Below, piece by piece: positions 17,772-21,891 of a stretch of 21,891 nucleotides of DNA (position 1 is its first letter; each line of letters starts with the position of its first letter). The notes under the pieces are model-generated. The model was given only the letters and a program-made list of their open reading frames with translations. It was not told the origin of the DNA and searched no databases. The position numbers and the translations under genes are program-made. This DNA comes from Scenedesmus sp. ARA3 (Eukaryota > Chlorophyta > Chlorophyceae > Sphaeropleales > Scenedesmaceae), in contig RWJK01001924.1 of the NCBI GenBank assembly GCA_004335835.1, positions 2,608 through 24,498 on the forward strand. The letters run 5' to 3'.

Positions 17772-19076
17772 TGCTGTGATTGTGGGGACTGCTGCTGTCC
17801 TGCTATGTTCCACGCCTGTAGTGCTTGTCACAGCCGACCATCAACGGATCCATATAGAGTGGTCAATACTACGTGCTTCGGCTGCAATGGTTCGTGTGGA
17901 GCTCAGCATACAGGACAGCACAGCTGCCGATACGTTTGTCAGGAGTGGTGTCGGAAATATTCCAACAGCCGTTGCGTAAGCCAAGCAGATGAAGGAACAA
18001 CCGAAAGTTACGGCTACAATTCTCACCCATTGCCTTTCAATGGACAGCACGGCAGGTGCTGGCTGTAGTTTAGGGTTTGAAAGTGAGGTATTTTCAAAGA
18101 CCTATCAGTGGTTCTCATCCTGTGTAAATCGCACGACGAGGTCCGCCACACTCTGTGATGAAGTCTACATGTAGACATCCACTGGGGCTGAGCTCAAAGG
18201 AGCTTTTGGGCCTCTCTAAAATCCCAAGAGGGTCTCTCGTGATGCCATGACCACTAAAACATAACAGATCAGAATTTGATATACGCGCCTGAGTATGCCT
18301 GTCAATCAGCCTGGCAGGCTGTCTCTGGCAAGTGAAGTGCTTGTGCTGCCTGAGTCCCCGTCAGTTGAACAGTCCAGCAACGCACTTGATTGTCAACTGG
18401 CTATTCTATCACACATTGTTGCTGAGCTGTACTGCAAGCGGTTAGTCATGTGTGTTGTCAAAAAACCCAGGTGCCGCAGCCATCTGCAGCTGCAACACAT
18501 GAGCAGACTCGCACACTGCTAGCGAGCTGAGCTTGCAGGAAACGCTGACAGAGGTGCTACAGTTGCAGACCATAACCTCTCAGGGAGCGTGAGCAGCTAG
18601 GCAGGCGCACCATTCATTGCTTGACAACACATTGGGCCGCCTACCCTGAGTGTTGTGACGTTTGCCAAGAACAAACAGCGCTGCGGAGGTGCATGATCAG
18701 CCATGTTACAATAAAAATGCAACAGAAAGTTCAGTTCATCCATTCTCAGCCCCAGAAACCCAGCACACAGCACTGGTCACATGCCATCTGCTCTGCTGCG
18801 CGGCATAGTGTCGCTTTGGCGCAGAGCAAGCGTGGCAGTAGCTGTGTCGCCCGGCAGCGGCTGCCACCTTCTGTGGATGCGGCGAGACAGCAACAGAACC
18901 GGCACACCAGCATGGAGCCCCGATACGACTGTCAGCCAATAATGTCAACTTGCAACCTTGTGCGTTCTCTTTGTGCGTTCTGGTCACACTACGACATTGC
19001 ACTGTGGGCCTGCTAGTTGCGGCTGTGGTGTCTCAACTGCAACATGCGGCCCTGAGCAAAAGATAAAATAGGCCGT

Positions 19077-19156
19077 GAACTGTCATCACATCAACGCCGA
19101 TGGCGTTGATGCTATGGCTTGATGAGTAACATGATGATGATGAACTGTCATCACAT
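19077..19156. repeat. Hairpin between direct repeats
   Basis: CATCAACGCC (19089-19098), loop GAT, GGCGTTGATG (19102-19111) is a perfect 10-bp stem. GAACTGTCATCACAT occurs at about 19077-19091 and again at about 19142-19156. Confidence 0.75.
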
Positions 19157-19602
19157 GCTGCAACTCACGCGTACATGTGCCGCTACCCACCATTCAACAT
19201 AACAGCCAACTTTGTGTGTGCTGTAGCAGACAACAACCCAAGTTTTTATGTGTGCAGAGTGCAACTACTAACAAACACAATATTGTGTTCTGCCCCCCTC
19301 CCCCCACCCCAACATCAACACCCACCTCACCAAGTCCATGTCATGGCAGGCCTGCGGCAGCCACCCAGGTGCATCCGAACGGCTCATTTTGTTATGCGCC
19401 ACTGCAAGGCTGGCAGGTAGGCAGCCGCCATATGCTGCCACGCACACAGCAGTGCTCCCGCACAGTGTGATGGTGCCTCTGACAATCAGGGCAACGGGCT
19501 GTTGCCGCACAGCCACATGTAGGAGGCAGACAAACTGCAAGCAGCTGACAAACAGCAGCATGCTGGCGACCTTGCGTCAAGCAACCGCATGGCATGTCAG
19601 TT

Positions 19603-19697
19603 ATGACAGTCAGCTGTCATGTTATGACAGTCAGACGTTCCCCCGCCTCATACACCAGCCCCTGCAGGCCGCATACAGCCCCTGCAGGCCGCATACA
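19603..19697. repeat. Short tandem duplications
   Basis: TTATGACAGTCAG occurs twice near 19604-19633. GCCCCTGCAGGCCGCATACA occurs twice in tandem within 19658-19698, leading directly into an ATTAC run. Confidence 0.8.
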
Positions 19698-19712
19698 TTA
19701 CATTACATTACA
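19698..19712 (-). terminator. Triple TGTAA, probable poly(A) signal of the TmcB-like gene
   Basis: Plus-strand TTACA three times in a row, read as three contiguous TGTAA pentamers on the minus strand about 550 bp past the stop. It may equally be a chance pentanucleotide microsatellite. Confidence 0.5.
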
Positions 19713-20136
19713 TGCTCCACTCAACGAGGAGTGGGAACCCCAGTCAGGAGCCAACGAGAGGCTCATAGGGGGATACAACAGCTGAGCCTGCAGGCAAACA
19801 AAACGTGCAGCAAATGTGCACAAGCATGCTCGTGCAGTGTCCCCCCTAGTCAAGTGTTCACGCCCAGCGCACATCCCACAGCTGCCAACAATGACAGTTC
19901 TTGCGCCCCCTCCCCTTCGCCGCCAACTCAGGTCAACACCTGACGATTAGTGCAGCGCTGCTGACAGCGTGTTGCGGTGCTGCCTCGTCACATGCCTCTG
20001 GCAAGGCGCACAACAATCAGGCACGCTGTCGAAGCAAACTTGATTAAATCAAAGCACCCGTCAAGTCGGATTGTATATCTGCTAATGTAAGCACCAGCAG
20101 CACACTCCCCTCCCCTTCCCCCTTCACCCCAGCCCC

Positions 20137-20207
20137 CTCACGCATTGTCCTCCCACTGACCACCACCGCCGCCCCCATCCATGCCACCCATAGCCATGCC
20201 AGGCCTC
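20137..20207 (-). repeat. Echo of the TmcB-like coding end in its 3' UTR
   Basis: Degenerate copy of 20264-20328. It still reads GMAMGGMDGGGG, then QWEDNA and TGA on the minus strand; the real end reads QWEDDA and TAG. Confidence 0.88.
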
Positions 20208-20263
20208 TGAAACATCGCCCTCGCAACTTCTACGCATTCAAACAAAAGCAAGCCTCCCTGCGT

Positions 20264-21823
20264 CTACGCATCGTCCTCCCACTGACCGCCGCCGCCATCC
20301 ATGCCGCCCATGGCCATGCCAGGCCCACTGCCGCGCCCACCACCCCCGTAGTGCCCCGCCAGCGCCAGCACACCCCCACCCATACCACCCCCACCCATCT
20401 TGCCACCTGGCGGAGGCGGCAGCAGCATGCCAGGCATGGACCTGCGCCCCGCATCCATCCCTCCTAACCCCATCCCCATGCCGCCGATCATGCTGCTGTT
20501 GCCGGCCCCTCCAGGCTCCCCCATGGATCCCATGCGCAGGCTGGCGCCCCCATCACGCCGCAGCCCCAGCACGTGCTGCTTCACGTGGCCCTCGATGTCC
20601 ACCTCGGCCGGCAGCTGGCTCATCATGCCGGCCATGGCTTTGGATTCGGCGTGCAGCCGAGCCACGTGCGGGCGGAAGACCTTGGTCACGAAGAGCAGCA
20701 CCGCCACCAGCGTGCACACCAGCAGGATGATGTGCAGCTGCTTGACCTCCTCGAAGCGGGAGATGGTGAAGTCCACAAAGAGCCCGGCAGCAGTCTGCAA
20801 GTGTGTACAGCAGGAGATTTCGAATGGCACAGGAATGGTTAAGGAGGTAGCAGCAGTGTATCGCAGCAGGGGAGGCAGGGCTGCACTGTGTGAGGGGCTG
20901 CGTCCGCGCATGCAGCTTGATGCGGTTGCTTTTGCAGGTTGTGCTGTTTTGCAACAAGCTCAGCAACCTGGGCATTCAAGAATAACATCATATAGCTGCT
21001 AAGCTGTGTGTGGGCTGCAGCAGCAGCTCTCAAAACGCCGCAGCAGCCATGCCACTTGGATGGCTGGCAGCACGAGCTAGTCTGGCAGCACAGTCAGCAG
21101 CACCGCGCTGCACCTGCAGGCTGTCACTAATTTCTGCTGCTCAATATATAAACTCATCAGTCTGGATGGAAAAAGAAGCTATGAGGCTGCTGTGCTGCAT
21201 GTGGGCTGCCGCAGCAGCCATGCCATCGTGCCGCACCTGCAGGCCGTCGTACATGTCCATCGCGGCCACCGCCGTCACGTACTGGTAGCTGCGGGCGGAC
21301 GCAAAAGACACAGCAGCAGCAGGGTGTCAAGCAGGTGTGTGTCGAGCAAGCCACGCTGACGCAAGTGCAAGTCATGTGCTGGTAGCTATAGGCGCAGACA
21401 CCTAAACAGGGCTGTGCTGCAAGGTTATGCTGCTGCCAGCCACGTTGTGTGCAATTACCAAGCTGTAACCAAGCTGTCTCATCTCGCGCAAGCTGATGAT
21501 GAGGTTTGCGCATGTGGGCAGGGTTCTGCCCGCCACACATTGTACCGCCACCCACATTAACATCACCCCTGGGCCACGCACCTGGTGTGGTTGGGGAAGG
21601 CCAGGTCGTTGCTCAGCGCCGCGAACACCGTCATCTGGTCAATGTAACGCGACACCATGGCGTCCAGCCCGGAGTGCGTGATGTCGTAGTATGGGTCGCC
21701 CTTGGGCAGGCAGGTGGACTTGTCGGCCCTCAGGCAGGCCTGCGTCTTGAAGAAGAGGTTGGAGAAGTCCTCGTTGGCAAACGCGGCCGCGGGCGTGCGC
21801 GGGTCAAAGCTCAGGCCCTCGGC
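20264..21823 (-). CDS. Membrane protein C-terminus, TmcB ('tiny macrocysts')-like; 5' part off window
   Basis: Exons in the window: 21823-21582, 21288-21237, 20794-20264, in phase, giving about 274 residues plus TAG. The first exon encodes a probably non-cytosolic domain (LFFKTQACLRADKSTCLPKG, YYDITHSGLDAMVSRYIDQM), then YQYVTAVAAMDMYDGLQ. The last exon holds a clear membrane span, LHIILLVCTLVAVLLFVTKV, followed by basic FRPHVARLH, the juxtamembrane AGMMSQLPAEVDIEGHV, and a Gly/Met-rich tail ending GQWEDDA. The set 'YDIT-GLDAM ... span ... SQLP-E-D-EG-V' recalls large algal proteins annotated as tiny macrocysts B-like, which often carry PAS or cyclase domains; none is visible here. Function is unknown. 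The acceptor of the first exon follows a CTG tract that runs off the edge. Confidence 0.7.
21107..21130 (-). repeat. Possible echo of the TmcB-like 52-nt exon end
   Basis: GCACCTGCAGGC-GTC resembles the donor side of the exon at 21237-21288, about 125 bp downstream in transcript sense. Short, so only moderately supported. Confidence 0.5.
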
Positions 21824-21832
21824 CTGCGGCGC

Positions 21833-21833
<1 letters not shown>

Positions 21834-21890
<57 letters not shown>
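21834..21890 (-). repeat. CTG tract (sense), at least 19 units, at the right edge
   Basis: Ends about ten bases upstream of the acceptor of the first visible TmcB-like exon. The window stops inside it, so true length is unknown. Confidence 0.9.

Positions 21891-21891
<1 letters not shown>

Larger units (their letters stand above)
17772..19697. other. Gene-poor interval upstream of the DCC gene
   Basis: Nearly 2 kb with no recognisable coding exon on either strand. The end near 17772 should hold the DCC promoter, including a telo-box-like AAACCCTAA on the minus strand near 18067-18077. A 14-bp palindrome, GTCTACATGTAGAC, is at about 18163-18176. A hairpin flanked by direct repeats is at 19077-19156. 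The rest shows nothing I can name. Confidence 0.5.

Noticed and set aside
17829..17831. Upstream GTG as start of the DCC protein
   Set aside because: GTG is not a normal nuclear start codon; the first in-frame ATG after the stop is at 17771.
18295..19016. Plus-strand frames in the gene-poor interval
   Set aside because: No recognisable motif, no splice pattern, and composition unlike the window's real exons.

Overview
The window looks like nuclear DNA of a green alga. All six genes are split by many short introns with GT-AG borders (donors mostly GTGAG or GTGCG, acceptors mostly CAG). Poly(A)-type signals read TGTAA, CAG/CTG tracts run through the introns, and one product carries a chloroplast/thylakoid targeting peptide. 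A chlorophycean alga, perhaps of the Scenedesmaceae type, is my inference; no marker gene is present to prove it. I rebuilt the exons by hand from reading frame, splice phase and family similarity. No rRNA, tRNA, CRISPR array or intact transposon was seen.

Layout. (1) 13-4224, minus: translation initiation factor eIF3 subunit i (WD40 propeller), seven exons, 3' end beyond the left edge. (2) 4225-4644: shared divergent promoter. (3) 4645-6815, plus: exosome core subunit RRP46, six exons, 259 aa, with a 3' UTR reaching about 8085. (4) 8582-11529, plus: BTB/BACK-type protein, five exons, 526 aa. (5) 13094-14910, minus: Psb27-like photosystem II assembly protein with a twin-arginine lumen signal, four exons, 203 aa. 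(6) 15777-17771, minus: DCC-family (DUF393) thiol-disulfide oxidoreductase-like protein, at least five exons. (7) 17772-19697: gene-poor DNA. (8) 20264-21823, minus: C-terminal part of a membrane protein resembling the algal 'tiny macrocysts' (TmcB-like) family, running off the right edge in a CAG tract.

The genes do not form a pathway. eIF3i and RRP46 are both housekeeping RNA/translation genes sharing a divergent promoter; the Psb27-like product belongs to photosystem II biogenesis.

The most unusual thing is structural. In five of the six genes, exon ends have extra copies ('echoes', about 25-70 bp) in the neighbouring intron or 3' UTR. Copies of an exon's 5' end lie upstream of it and copies of its 3' end lie downstream, as expected if short segments spanning splice junctions or stop codons were repeatedly duplicated in tandem. 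Echo units often carry a CAG/CTG tract. Where a tract lies next to a 3' splice site it reads CTG in the sense strand, as if serving as the pyrimidine-rich tract. Several introns are also bounded by the same CAGGTG on both sides. Together these features suggest a genome in which introns grow, and perhaps arise, by local tandem duplication.
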